DNA of 64,000 bases from Nannocystis sp. RBIL2 (GCF_026626745.1 NZ_JAPNJW010000002.1:2690151-2754150); one strand, 5' to 3'; counted from the stretch's first letter, positions 26,401 through 34,707 are shown. Notes: a model not told the origin generated them from the sequence alone. Made by a program: numbers and translations.

Positions 26401-27728
26401 GCCAGGAACAACACCTTGTGCTTCGCCCGCGTGACGACCTTGTCGGTCTCCGGCATGCTGAACGGCATCCACGCGCTGCAGTTGACGATGTCCGCCCCCT
26501 GCTCGATCGCCCAGCGGAACGACCGCGCCCCCGTGGCGTCGTTCATCTCCCCCATCGTCTGACCCTTCTTGGTCATCACGTCGAGGAGCGCGATCCGGTC
26601 GCTGCCCCAGGCCGCCTGCCCGGCCACGGTCGTGCCGTGCTTCGACGGGTTGTCGGCGACGAAGTGGGTCGGATAGCCCTTGCACGGGCGCGTCGGCCGA
26701 TCGTTGGCCTCGTCGCCCGCGTCGAAGTAGCGCCCGTCCTTGAGCCGCGGCGTCAAGTAATCGAGCCCGCCCGGGCTCGAGTCGTCGAAGATGCCGGTGT
26801 CGCAGACGCCGATCGTGACCCGGTTCCCGCGTCGGCCCTGCGCCTGGGCATAAAGGGCCGCGAACTCGGGGTCCTCCTGCTCCTTGAAGTCCTTGCCCTC
26901 GACGTGCGCGAGCAGCCGCAGCGTGCCGACGTCCGCGCGGCCGTCGGCCTCGACCGCGAGCTCCAGCGTCGCCGAGCACATCAGTCGATTGTCCAGGTCG
27001 AGCAGGCACGCCTGCAGCACCTCGGTCCCGTGGCCGACCTCGAGCCCGATGAAGGTGAGCTGCTCCAACACCGCGTAGCCCTGGTTGCGCCCGCGGACCG
27101 AGAGTGACTGCACCAGCATGTCGTCGGTGAGCTCGTGGACGGGGCTCGTGATCCCGTCCTTGCTCCGCGCGGCGCGGACCCGGCTGAGGTACCGGTACGC
27201 CGGCTTCACGCTGCCCTTGTACGAGCGGATCGCGTTGCGCAGCCGCAGCTTCGCCCCGAGGTACGCGAGCTCGAGCTTGCCGGCGTACGCTCGCGGAAGC
27301 GGCGGCTTCACCCGCAGCTCGACGGCCAGCGGCTCCCGCAGCCCCTGCTTCACCGTCACCTTCGTGAGCACCTCGTCACGGTCCGCCAGGCTGAAGTACA
27401 CCTCCGGCAGCACGTCGTTGGTGTTGCGCACCCCGAACGAGCGCGCCGCGTGTCGCGCCTGACTGCTCTCGCCCGGCGGCGCGACCGCGAAGCGCACGTC
27501 GGTGCATTGAAACCGCTGCACCAGCCACGCCTCGATCTCGGCCGGTGTCCGCAGCGCAGGCCGGTGGTGACGTCCGATTCCGCTGAGGGGCACATAGATG
27601 GCGCTCGCCGTCGCCGAGATCGACGCCGCGTCGGAGTCCTGCAAGCTCCGCAACCACTCTCGCACCGCCTCGCCGCTCAGGCTGCGGCCCTCTTTTGTCG
27701 TGACGTTCTCGATCTCGGTCCACAACAT
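23436..27728 (-). CDS. Double protease: subtilase with large insertion plus metzincin-like zincin
   Basis: 1430 aa from the ATG at 27728 (the frame continues upstream but there overlaps the LysM gene). No signal peptide. Residues 1-300 are an unknown region. An S8 subtilase follows: Asp310 (IGVCDTGI), His364 (HGTTVAG), oxyanion Asn447 (ATGGNTG) and Ser841 (GASFGLPMVA). A 390-residue, largely helical insertion lies between Asn and Ser. Residues 900-1270 contain Ig-like strands. The C-terminus has HEIGHALG (H1323, E1324, H1327) with a further His at 1336. A CVMYH Met-turn (M1395) and a CAVC pair (1409-1412) follow, as in metzincins with a structural zinc. All catalytic residues appear intact. 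It starts 35 bp after a LysM/peptidoglycan-binding gene, suggesting a delivered or envelope-directed effector (inference). Confidence 0.85.
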   Translation of the reverse strand: MLWTEIENVTTKEGRSLSGEAVREWLRSLQDSDAASISATASAIYVPLSGIGRHHRPALRTPAEIEAWLVQRFQCTDVRFAVAPPGESSQARHAARSFGVRNTNDVLPEVYFSLADRDEVLTKVTVKQGLREPLAVELRVKPPLPRAYAGKLELAYLGAKLRLRNAIRSYKGSVKPAYRYLSRVRAARSKDGITSPVHELTDDMLVQSLSVRGRNQGYAVLEQLTFIGLEVGHGTEVLQACLLDLDNRLMCSATLELAVEADGRADVGTLRLLAHVEGKDFKEQEDPEFAALYAQAQGRRGNRVTIGVCDTGIFDDSSPGGLDYLTPRLKDGRYFDAGDEANDRPTRPCKGYPTHFVADNPSKHGTTVAGQAAWGSDRIALLDVMTKKGQTMGEMNDATGARSFRWAIEQGADIVNCSAWMPFSMPETDKVVTRAKHKVLFLATGGNTGFSFPLNFTDFDFSDVSRYPQKREFQSSDLPCSLENTLFVGGCTLAKGHHSERGTGPGVDVLVPSDSTTLYTPKGLVAAHRLGFVRTFFSELLPNRLMPETDALRAEPATIKEETPDYSNLVNKIGSLEDDQIPTWQMELQKKGPQDGPLSDDESLELGVLESLVGQAEAQLPKIIADRIEPLAKRRGGQGEPLTPAETKQLEVLEGLTKGGKKPQRSDIKPRCNALQVRADYEKIEKKFMPDALRDLKSFKEERDRLKATLPEVSNPKHERFQAYVYFWDQVVRWTGKSGADVDSLPKQVEAIKAAIDSSERAVEWLRRLFDFAFDPQLPGRKEWDAAPPEQAMIDARDRPQMTDVSTRVKDEIKIKDLDAAYKDLHASLAGTHVSKDLGASFGLPMVANIAAKVKLLSRDLSAPELKRVLVDTSDRDEALAARCVAGGVVNPLRAYFAAFDEEVAYAGMEVHAAFRKPQPTGKDDKRTIYYTFFYMHAEGLRAYKAIKGELAAAYAKMDVELIEAEPPVEIESEPLTYVAGRPLNQYNWKSVVPFQTHPLYGGKKHLRLILVNQCGYVLTKPMSIAGKEQRFRFSDTGVAEVVPPDEVDTPEDEKAKFAVVEASARPGLGERWRCKLRANDNFHVFPVRPQDILGDLRLSVPEPRESMIAKKHITATSPDRQQLTVSVIAGEEFDKLRDAGLSITLTIKTVPSGPPAPPGPPPPVRSQTFDLKRGACTVGASQNETWDVVSVTPQLAGVDHWECVLKARPGAQFMAQAAQSVPTVKSAIPSDKDTSYKSSEGKYRVERLNDREALVEVTDDDLNRKLGADCSAVAIEVNMVQTIGGNRDEKEAPGTIFVSNKYHAGPSGTAAADRTLLVLFLHEIGHALGMVPKEHKHHYDRQYGGRGDHCAFNTEDRPKVSVKADFGILADADSDSVKVPLALSQGAAAVPCVMYHTRTTVHHQSEFCAVCQEWVKSKLDAAKWEWNDK

Positions 27729-27763
27729 CGACGGCCCCCGCGAACCCCACCCCGGCGACCCGC

Positions 27764-28399
27764 TCAGCCGCCGTACTTCGCCTCCAGCGCGCGCTGCGTC
27801 TCGTCGTCGAGTGCGCCGGTGATCTCGAGGCCGTGGGCGGCCTGGAACGCCTGAAGCGCCCGCGACAGCCCCGCCCCGCCGCCGTCGGCGAGCGAACCGG
27901 CGTAAAACCCGAGGCTCTTGAGCCGCCCCAGCGCGCCGCGCGGCGTATCGACCGGATCGAGGCGGCCGAGCGCGAAGCTGTACTCTTCGCCGGTGCCGAG
28001 GAAGCGCACCCGCGCGGCCCGGGCGTCGGGCGCGATGAATCGCTCGAGTCGGCCCTCGGCGTCGGTCAGCTCGTCGTGGGCCACGATCACGCCGTCGACA
28101 GTGAGCTCGTATCGCTCCTCCGCGCGCGGGAAACCGGCCACCAGGAACTGCAGCCGCAGCTTCTCCGGCACGCCCCGGCGCCGAAAAATATGGCGGCGGT
28201 CGGTCTCGACCGCCGCGCTCTTTTCCTGCCTGGCGGGAATGGCCACCACGTCGCCGGCCACGAGAATGTTGGGATTCTTGCGCCGCTGCCGCAGCCCCGC
28301 ATTCTCCGGCGCCCGCCATACCGTGTCCGGAGCGAGGCCGTGGCGAAAGGCGATGCTCGAGATGCACTCGCCCTCGGCCACGATGTGCTGCGTCGGCAT
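27764..28399 (-). CDS. LysM and peptidoglycan-binding-domain protein
   Basis: 211 aa from the ATG at 28399, which has GAGAGGGACAGG just upstream; a GTG at 28453 is less likely. LysM occupies residues 3-56 (IVAEGECISSIAFRHGLAPD to VAGDVVAIPA). A beta-rich middle follows, then a PG_binding_1-type helical domain at about 155-211 (LGRLKSLGFYAGSLADGGGA, ALQAFQAAHG). There is no signal peptide. Proteins of this layout often accompany type VI or other contractile-system cargo as adaptors. Here it directly precedes the double protease by 35 bp, in the same operon, and probably targets or chaperones it to peptidoglycan. No VgrG, PAAR or tube gene is visible in the window. Confidence 0.85.
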   Translation of the reverse strand: MPTQHIVAEGECISSIAFRHGLAPDTVWRAPENAGLRQRRKNPNILVAGDVVAIPARQEKSAAVETDRRHIFRRRGVPEKLRLQFLVAGFPRAEERYELTVDGVIVAHDELTDAEGRLERFIAPDARAARVRFLGTGEEYSFALGRLDPVDTPRGALGRLKSLGFYAGSLADGGGAGLSRALQAFQAAHGLEITGALDDETQRALEAKYGG

Positions 28400-28659
28400 C
28401 CTGTCCCTCTCGCGGGAATTGCTACACACCCCTGCATACACCGTCAAGCACACGGGAGCGCGCCATCACGCCGACGGCGCTCCCCGAGCGCGATATCGGT
28501 GCGGTCGATAGCGCCCGATGGCGCGCGACAAATGCCAGGAGCGTGATCGCCGGCGCCCCCGCCATTCGCTCCCCCGCCTGCTCACAATCGGCCTCGACGC
28601 GAGGTGCCCCCATTTCCGCCGGCGCGAGGACGATGCCACGTTCGATCACTGCGTATGGC

Positions 28660-29712
28660 TCAGCGTGATCGCAATCGTGACTCGGCCGACGAAGCCGCCC
28701 GCGCGCCGACGACCAGCTCGTGGGGCCCGGGCAGCACCGCGACGTCTTCGAGGCCGAGGCGCGTCAGCCAGGCCACGTACGCTCCCGCCTCGCGCAGCCG
28801 GCTCGCGCAGCCGTCGACGCCGATCAAAAAATACGTCCAGAAGAACTGCGCGGCCAGGCGCTCGGGCGTCCGGAACTCCTCGCACACGACCACGCGCCCG
28901 CTTGGTGCCAGCGCCGCGGCAGCCCCGGCGAGCAGCCGCTCCGCGACCTCGGCCGGCCAGTCGTGCAGCACGCGCACGAACGTGACGACGTCGTACCCGG
29001 CCGGCAGCAGCTCCGCGAGGAAGTCGAGGGTGACGAAGCCCAGCCGCTCGCGCGCCGGCGACTCGGCGCGGACGCGGTCGAACAGCGGCCGGACCGCCTC
29101 GAGGTTGAGGACATCGACGTGCACGTGCGGGTGAGTCTCGGCGATCCACCGCGCCAGCGTGCCGTCGCCGCCGCCGACGTCGAGCACGCGCAGCGGACGA
29201 TCGGGCAGTTCGGCGAACAGCCGCGCGGCGTGGGCCTCGAAGCTGGCGACGATCGGGCCGAGGCCGGCGACCATGCTCGCCTCGAAGCGCTCGGTCTGCT
29301 CCGCGGTCGCCGGCGGCCAGGCGAAGCCCTCGCGCGGGACGCCGGGCGCTCCGCCGAGCACCGCGGCCAGCTGGCCGTGCAGCGCCCGCCAGGGGTAGCG
29401 CTCGCGGTCGGTCTCACGGCCGCACACCTGCGCCAGCGCTGCGGCGGCGCCCTCGGCGAGGCGGTAGCGGGCGGCGCTCGCCTCGGCGAACGCCGGCGTG
29501 CGCTCGACCAGCCGGAGCGACTCGAGCGCGTCGAGCAGCTTGTACAGCCGCTCCGGCCGCATGCGGTGGCGCTCGGCGAGCGCGGCGAGCGAGGCCTCGG
29601 GCGCGGCCTCGAGGTCGCCGACGAGGCCGCTGGCGAGCGCCACCTCGACGACCTCGCGGGCGCGGGCGCCGTTCCAGATCCAGTGCAACGTGGTGTGCAG
29701 CGTCGGGCTCAT
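28660..29712 (-). CDS. O-methyltransferase, family 2 type
   Basis: 350 aa. The N-terminal winged-helix dimerisation domain (LALAERHRMRPERLYKLLDA region) precedes a class I SAM fold with motif VLDVGGGDGTLARW. The later LPAGYDVVTFVRVLHDW motif is typical of acetylserotonin/hydroxyneurosporene-type O-methyltransferases that act on phenolic or enol hydroxyls. Its ATG overlaps the TGA of the class V PLP gene (ATGA), making it the third gene of a coupled operon. Substrate is presumably a tryptophan-derived product of the upstream genes. The catalytic His is probably in LHDWPAE. Confidence 0.9.
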   Translation of the reverse strand: MSPTLHTTLHWIWNGARAREVVEVALASGLVGDLEAAPEASLAALAERHRMRPERLYKLLDALESLRLVERTPAFAEASAARYRLAEGAAAALAQVCGRETDRERYPWRALHGQLAAVLGGAPGVPREGFAWPPATAEQTERFEASMVAGLGPIVASFEAHAARLFAELPDRPLRVLDVGGGDGTLARWIAETHPHVHVDVLNLEAVRPLFDRVRAESPARERLGFVTLDFLAELLPAGYDVVTFVRVLHDWPAEVAERLLAGAAAALAPSGRVVVCEEFRTPERLAAQFFWTYFLIGVDGCASRLREAGAYVAWLTRLGLEDVAVLPGPHELVVGARAASSAESRLRSR

Positions 29713-30839
29713 ACTGCAGCTCGTCTCTCCGCGACCAGGGCGTCGAGGCAGGCGTCGATCTCGTCGAAGGTGTTGTAGATGTGCGGGGCGATCCGCAGCA
29801 CCCCGCGCCAGCTCGTGACGTGGCCGGCCGCGAGCAGGCGCTGCTGCACCGCTTGCGAGCCGGGGAAGCGCAGCGCGACGATCCCCCCGCGGCGATCGGG
29901 CGCGCGCGGCGTGGCGATCGCGATTCCCTCGGCGTCGCAGCGCGCGAAGATCCGCGCGCTGCACTCGAGCGAGTGGGCGCGGATCGCCGCGACGCCGACG
30001 CCGAGCAGCAGGTCGAGGCCGACCTGCGACACCAGCGCGGGGAGCACCAGCGGGGTGCCGCAGGCGAAGCGCCAGGCGTCCTCGGCGTAGGCGCTGCGCG
30101 GCGCGAACGTCAGCGGGGCGTCGCTCGCCATCCAGCCGGTGAACGCCGGCGCGAGCGTCGGCAGCAGCGCGCGCCGGACGTACATGAAGGCGAGCTCGGT
30201 CGAGCCGCACAGCCACTTGTGAGCGCCGCCGAGGACGACATCGACATCCTCGGCGACGACGTCGAGCGGGACCACCCCGAGTGATTGATAGGCGTCGACG
30301 ACCAGCAGCGCGCCGACGTCGTGCGCCGCGCTTGAGAGGGCGCGGAGGTCGAGCAGCGCGCCGGTGGCGAAGCTCGCGTGCGAGACGACGACGAAGGCGG
30401 TGCGCTCGTCGAGCGCGGCGGCGATCGCCGCCTCGGGCGCGAGGTCGTCGCGCTCGACGTCGACGACCTCGAGCTCGAGGCCGAAGCGGGCCATCGCTCG
30501 CAGCAGGAAGCCGGTCGACGGAAACTCGCGCGTGGTGGTGACGACCCGCGGGCGTGCGCCGCGGTAGTCGAAGCACGACGCGAAGCGCCCGAGCAGCGCG
30601 CTCGCGCTGGCGTCGGTCATCACGGTGCCGGCGGGCGCCCCGAGCAGGCGCTCGACGCCGGCGTGGTAGCGGCGCAGCGCCGCCAGCCAGTCCTCCCAGG
30701 CCTCGTCGCGCCAGCGCATCAGTCCCTCGCCGTACTCCGCGAGCACGCGCGCGGCGTCGCGAGGGAACGCGCCGGTCGAGTTGCTGTTGAGGTACCCGCA
30801 GGTCGCGAGCACCGGGAACGCCTCGCGCAGGCGGGTCAT
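29709..30839 (-). CDS. Class V PLP-dependent enzyme, kynureninase-like
   Basis: 376 aa. The fold-type I PLP site is clear: Asp182 in VVDAYQSLG and the Schiff-base Lys208 in GGAHKWLCGS. The N-terminus (YLNSNSTGAFPRDA) and the AYQS motif fit the kynureninase / cysteine desulfurase / isopenicillin epimerase-like group. With a TDO-like gene directly upstream (ATGA overlap), kynurenine or a relative is the likely substrate, giving an anthranilate-type product. No kynurenine formamidase gene is adjacent, so the expected intermediate step must be spontaneous, supplied elsewhere, or absent. It could instead act on another amino acid. Confidence 0.88.
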   Translation of the reverse strand: MTRLREAFPVLATCGYLNSNSTGAFPRDAARVLAEYGEGLMRWRDEAWEDWLAALRRYHAGVERLLGAPAGTVMTDASASALLGRFASCFDYRGARPRVVTTTREFPSTGFLLRAMARFGLELEVVDVERDDLAPEAAIAAALDERTAFVVVSHASFATGALLDLRALSSAAHDVGALLVVDAYQSLGVVPLDVVAEDVDVVLGGAHKWLCGSTELAFMYVRRALLPTLAPAFTGWMASDAPLTFAPRSAYAEDAWRFACGTPLVLPALVSQVGLDLLLGVGVAAIRAHSLECSARIFARCDAEGIAIATPRAPDRRGGIVALRFPGSQAVQQRLLAAGHVTSWRGVLRIAPHIYNTFDEIDACLDALVAERRAAV

Positions 30840-31687
30840 CGCCGCGCCTCCGCGACCAGCGCGACCGGGCAGCGCTCGTCGTCCGTGCCGGCCTCGGCGC
30901 GCGCGCGCGCGGCCCAGCGATCGGCGGTCGGCGTGCCGCCCTCGCGGCTCCAGCCGGCGGTCAGCTGCACGCGCACGTCCCACAGCGCGGGGAAGAACGG
31001 CTGGCTCATGCGCCCCGCGAGCACGCGCGTCGGCAGGCCGTCGAGCGCCTGCACCTTGGCGTCGACGCCGATCGTCCGGCGGACCAGCAGGAAGTGACGC
31101 ATCAACCACCGCTGCAGCGCCTCGTCGAGGTCGACGCAGCGCTCGGCGACGTGGCGGATGTCGGGCGCCACCTCGCTCGCGTAGACGTCGACGAGCGCGA
31201 CCTCGCGGCGCGCGAGCAGCCGCACCAGCGCCTCGCCGGCCGCGTCGGTCGCCAGCCGCAGCGCGTTGTAGCCCGGTGACTCCTGGCCGCTGCCGTTGCC
31301 GAGGTTGCGCCGCAGCGCCTGGTAACGCGCCGGCGTCAGCGTCTCCATCACCGCCATCTCGTGCACGAGGCACTCGCCGATCCGCGCCGCCCGCTCGAGC
31401 AGCGCAGAGGCGCCCCACAGATCGTCGGCGTCGAGCAGATCGATGGCCGCCGCGAGCTCCTCGGACACGAGCTTGAGCCACAGCTCCTGGGTCTGGTGGG
31501 CGATCTGGAACAGCAGCTCGTCGTGGGTGACGCGCTCCTCCGCGGTGAACTGCAGGCCGAGCAGCCGCCGGGTCTGCAGGTACACCTCGTAGTCCAGCTC
31601 GCCCCGGCCGACCCACTGCTTCAGCATCTTGTTGTACTTCGGGGCCTCCAGCCGCTCGCGCAGCGCTTTACCGTGTTCCTCGGTCAT
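30836..31687 (-). CDS. Tryptophan 2,3-dioxygenase-family protein
   Basis: 283 aa, the usual length. YLQTRRLLGLQ and FQIAHQTQELWLKL carry Phe60 and the active-site His64, equivalent to F51/H55 of the Xanthomonas enzyme. YQALRRNLGNGSGQES follows the substrate-loop pattern, and RHFLLVRRTIG provides the likely proximal heme His. However, the usual C-terminal GTGG-S-G-xYL block that contacts the tryptophan ammonium group is replaced by a Leu/Pro/Arg sequence, so substrate or reaction may differ, as in MarE-like relatives. It is the first gene of a three-gene overlapping operon. Normal TDO opens the indole ring to N-formylkynurenine. Confidence 0.88.
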   Translation of the reverse strand: MTEEHGKALRERLEAPKYNKMLKQWVGRGELDYEVYLQTRRLLGLQFTAEERVTHDELLFQIAHQTQELWLKLVSEELAAAIDLLDADDLWGASALLERAARIGECLVHEMAVMETLTPARYQALRRNLGNGSGQESPGYNALRLATDAAGEALVRLLARREVALVDVYASEVAPDIRHVAERCVDLDEALQRWLMRHFLLVRRTIGVDAKVQALDGLPTRVLAGRMSQPFFPALWDVRVQLTAGWSREGGTPTADRWAARARAEAGTDDERCPVALVAEARR

Positions 31688-31802
31688 GGTCCGCTCGTCC
31701 GTCTCCCGCCGGACAAGTGCCCTGGGCCGGGCGAACGATCGCGCCGGTCGGCGATTTTTCCGCAGCGGATCGTGCGCGGCCGCGCAGGCCCGAGCGACCG
31801 GC

Positions 31803-33446
31803 TCAGGGCGCGAGGAACTCGGCGACGTCCTGCTGGCGCTGTTCGACGTGGCCGAGCAGCTCGTCGAGGGTCGCGGCGAACGCCGCCTCGGAGGCGACGA
31901 AGGTGTACCCCGGCTGCTCGCCCTCGGGGCCGACCACGTACGGGGCGATCAACGCGTGCGCCGCTTCGAAGCGCGGGCCCATGCTCGCCGGCTCGTACTC
32001 GGCGGCGGCGGCCTGCTCGACGAATTGGCGGTAGCGGTCGCGATAGACCGCGTCGTCGAGGAGGTAGCGGATCAGCGGCCACTCGTCGCCGACCTCGTCC
32101 ATCGCCAGCGACAGGCTCTGGCCGCCGAAGCCCTGGCCGCTGCTGAACGCGAAGGTGTGATCCCACGGGATCCACGAAAACCGCCCGGCGTCGGCCGGGT
32201 CGGCGTACACGTAATAATTGTGGGGCATACGCCCGTAGACGTCCCAGTCCTCGACCACCGCGTTGAGCGCGAGCCAGTGCAGGAAGCCGTCGACGTCGAG
32301 CCGGGCCTCGAGGCCCGCGCGCCAGGCCGCGGCGTCGGTGCGGCCTTCGTGCAGCGCGTCGAACAGCGCCTGCGCGTCGCTGAAGTCGGCGGCGTCCTCG
32401 TTGTTCTCCTTGCCCAGAGTCTCGCTGTCCCACACGTCCCAGCGCGCGGCCTCGCCGTCGGGCTTGTACAGGTTGCCGTCGTGCCCGCCGAAGCGCCGGT
32501 CGAGGAACGACTCGTCCTCGGGCAGCTCGATGCCGGTGTAGAGCCCGAAGTACTTCGGCCCCTCGCCGTGGTCGATGAAGATCCTGTAGAACGCCGCGGC
32601 CGGCGCCGGAATTCCTGCATCAGCGAACACGTCGGTGCCGAGCTTGTCGCGCAGCAGCGAGCCGTCGAGCGAGCCGTTCGACAGGCTCAGCGATTCGAAC
32701 CCGTAGAAGCGCTGATTCTCGATCTCGGGGTGGAGGTCCTCGAACTTGTCGAAGTTGAGGCGCAGCGGCAGCTTGTAGATCCCCTGCGACCACGGCATCG
32801 CCAGGCTCGAGTTGCCCTTGAAGCGGATCCCCACGTGCTCCCAGACGTCGTCGCCGCTCCGCACCTCGCACTCGACGTAGATCGGGTTGCGCGGGAGGAA
32901 GTCGGTCCCCCCGCCGCCGCCCATCCCCGGCCCCGGCAGGTCCTCCGGCAAGCACACCAGAGCGCCCATGAAGTCGGTGCAGGTGCCGACGATCGCCTGG
33001 CCCATGAACTCGCCCTCGCAGGCGTCGCCGCTGGCGAGCCCCTCGCAGGCGGAGGTGTCGAGCATCGGCGGGTCCATCCCCATGCCGGGGCCCATGCCCA
33101 TGCCGGTGCCGAACTCCCCGGCCATGTCGGTCATGTCGGCGAGCATGGCCTGCCAGTCTGCGGGCGTGATGGTGATGTCGAGCCGCGCGACGCGATCCTG
33201 CGGGAACGCCATCTCGTAGTCCGGCTCGCCGGAGGACGGAGGCTCACCCGTGCTGCCGGTCTCGGAGGAGGAGGCGTCGCCGCGGGTGGTCGGCTCGCCG
33301 GTATCGCCGGTATCGCCGGTGGTGGTGCCCGTCGTGCCGGTGTCGCTGTCGCTTCCGCCGGCTCCTGCGTCACCGCAGGCGAGTACAGGGCCGAACAGGC
33401 ACGCGCCGAGCGGCGCGACGAGGAGCGAACGAACAGTCGAGGACAT
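31803..33446 (-). CDS. CotH-family lipoprotein
   Basis: 547 aa from the ATG at 33446; a GTG three codons upstream is possible. Signal with lipobox VLAC, then a Thr/Gly/Asp linker and a Gly/Met-rich region (GTGMGMGPGMGMDP). The CotH kinase-like domain follows: DITITPADWQAML, VGIRFKGNSS, KLPLRLNFDKF, YGFESLSLSN, LYTGIELPEDESFLDRRFGG, GNLYKPDGEA. SWIPWDHTFAF provides the metal-binding DHT-type motif. CotH proteins of spores phosphorylate serine in coat proteins; in myxobacteria secreted members are numerous and mostly untested. They are often genomically linked to VTC and DUF4956 genes; a VTC/DUF4956 operon lies 22 kb away here. Confidence 0.92.
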   Translation of the reverse strand: MSSTVRSLLVAPLGACLFGPVLACGDAGAGGSDSDTGTTGTTTGDTGDTGEPTTRGDASSSETGSTGEPPSSGEPDYEMAFPQDRVARLDITITPADWQAMLADMTDMAGEFGTGMGMGPGMGMDPPMLDTSACEGLASGDACEGEFMGQAIVGTCTDFMGALVCLPEDLPGPGMGGGGGTDFLPRNPIYVECEVRSGDDVWEHVGIRFKGNSSLAMPWSQGIYKLPLRLNFDKFEDLHPEIENQRFYGFESLSLSNGSLDGSLLRDKLGTDVFADAGIPAPAAAFYRIFIDHGEGPKYFGLYTGIELPEDESFLDRRFGGHDGNLYKPDGEAARWDVWDSETLGKENNEDAADFSDAQALFDALHEGRTDAAAWRAGLEARLDVDGFLHWLALNAVVEDWDVYGRMPHNYYVYADPADAGRFSWIPWDHTFAFSSGQGFGGQSLSLAMDEVGDEWPLIRYLLDDAVYRDRYRQFVEQAAAAEYEPASMGPRFEAAHALIAPYVVGPEGEQPGYTFVASEAAFAATLDELLGHVEQRQQDVAEFLAP

Positions 33447-33564
33447 CCCCGTCACCCTACCCTGCGGCGATCGGCCGCAGGTTTCCGGCGTATGTCCGGA
33501 TCATGAAGAATTGTGGAGCCGCCTGCGCCAGCACCTCGGAGGCCGGCTGTGATCCGCCCGGGCT

Positions 33565-34707
33565 TCACTGCGGACAGTAAAAAGTGACCCGGTAGCGGGT
33601 GCCCGCCGGGCACGACCAGTTGCCGATCCCGTCGTCGTACGCATAGGAGTACACCTGCTTGCACTTGTCGTGGATGAGTCCGACGAATTGGGTGTCCACG
33701 ACCGGGCCCTCGCGGCAGTCCTCGACGCCGATCGGCGGCGTCGGGCAGCAGTAGTACTCCGCCTCCGCGGCGGCCGGGGCGTAGATCGGGGTGTTGTCCC
33801 AATTGGCGTAGGTGAGCTTGCCGCACGGCGAGTAGCAGCCGCCCGGCGCGCGCGTGGTCGGATGATCGGCGCGCAGGTCGACTGCGGAGAGCGCGGGGAA
33901 TTGCTGGTTCGTCGAGATGTCCTCGGCGGTCGGGCAGTCGGACAGGCGCAGCTCGCTGCAATCGATCGCGCCGCCGTCGGGGCCGCCCGGGCAGTCGTCG
34001 AGCAGCTCGACATCGTAGGGGACGGTGAAGCCGTCGACCATGCTGGTGTCCCAACCGTCGCTCGCGGGCAGCTTCATGCCGGGCGCGGACGGGTTGTCTT
34101 GACAGTCGGTCGGCGCGACGCCCGGCAGGCAGCCGAAGGTGCCCTCGAACTTGGAGTCGATCGGCGGCGCGCAACCCTCCGGGGGGCACGTGAAGCCTTG
34201 CTCCGGCGGGCCGCCGCTCTGGCCGATGGCGCAGCCGTTGCCGGTGTCGTCGCAGCCGAAGCCGGGCCAGAAGCGGGTCGCGGCCAGGCCGATGTCGGGG
34301 ATCGCGTAATCGTAGTAGTCGCCCTGCGCGGCGAGGAGGATCTGGTTGGCCGCGTCGAGGGTGCCGCCGCCCGCTCCCACCTGGTGGAGCACCCACATCG
34401 GCTGATCGCAGCCGTTGACGACGCGCAGGCGCGCCGTCTGCTCGGGGTCGGGCTCGCCGGTGGTCTCGCTCGTGCTCGCGGTCTGCGTGCCGGTGCTCGT
34501 GCTCGCGGTCTCGGTGCCGGTGCTCGTGGTGGGATCGGGCCCGGTGGTGGTCTCGCTCGTGCTCGAGGTCGAGGCCGGGGCGCTCGTGCTGGTGGTCTGC
34601 GGTTCGGGCCCGGTCTCTGCGGTGGTCTCGCTCGCGTTCGAGGTCTGGGAGTTGGGGCTCCCGCAGCCGAGGACGAGCGCGAAGATGAACAAAAGGTCGG
34701 ACCGCAT
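33565..34707 (-). CDS. Thaumatin-like lipoprotein
   Basis: 380 aa. MRSDLLFIFALVLGC is a short lipoprotein signal, followed by about 75 residues of Thr/Ser/Glu linker. The rest follows the thaumatin/PR-5 plan: RLRVVNGCDQPMWVLHQ at the start, a TRFWPGFGCD segment, DGFTVPYDVELL, many paired cysteines, and CKQVYSYAYDDGIGNWSC then YRVTFYCP at the end. Thaumatin-like proteins are common in plants and fungi, where they bind or cleave glucans or permeabilise membranes; bacterial lipidated versions are uncommon. Role may be binding of fungal or bacterial glycans during predation (inference). Confidence 0.82.
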   Translation of the reverse strand: MRSDLLFIFALVLGCGSPNSQTSNASETTAETGPEPQTTSTSAPASTSSTSETTTGPDPTTSTGTETASTSTGTQTASTSETTGEPDPEQTARLRVVNGCDQPMWVLHQVGAGGGTLDAANQILLAAQGDYYDYAIPDIGLAATRFWPGFGCDDTGNGCAIGQSGGPPEQGFTCPPEGCAPPIDSKFEGTFGCLPGVAPTDCQDNPSAPGMKLPASDGWDTSMVDGFTVPYDVELLDDCPGGPDGGAIDCSELRLSDCPTAEDISTNQQFPALSAVDLRADHPTTRAPGGCYSPCGKLTYANWDNTPIYAPAAAEAEYYCCPTPPIGVEDCREGPVVDTQFVGLIHDKCKQVYSYAYDDGIGNWSCPAGTRYRVTFYCPQ

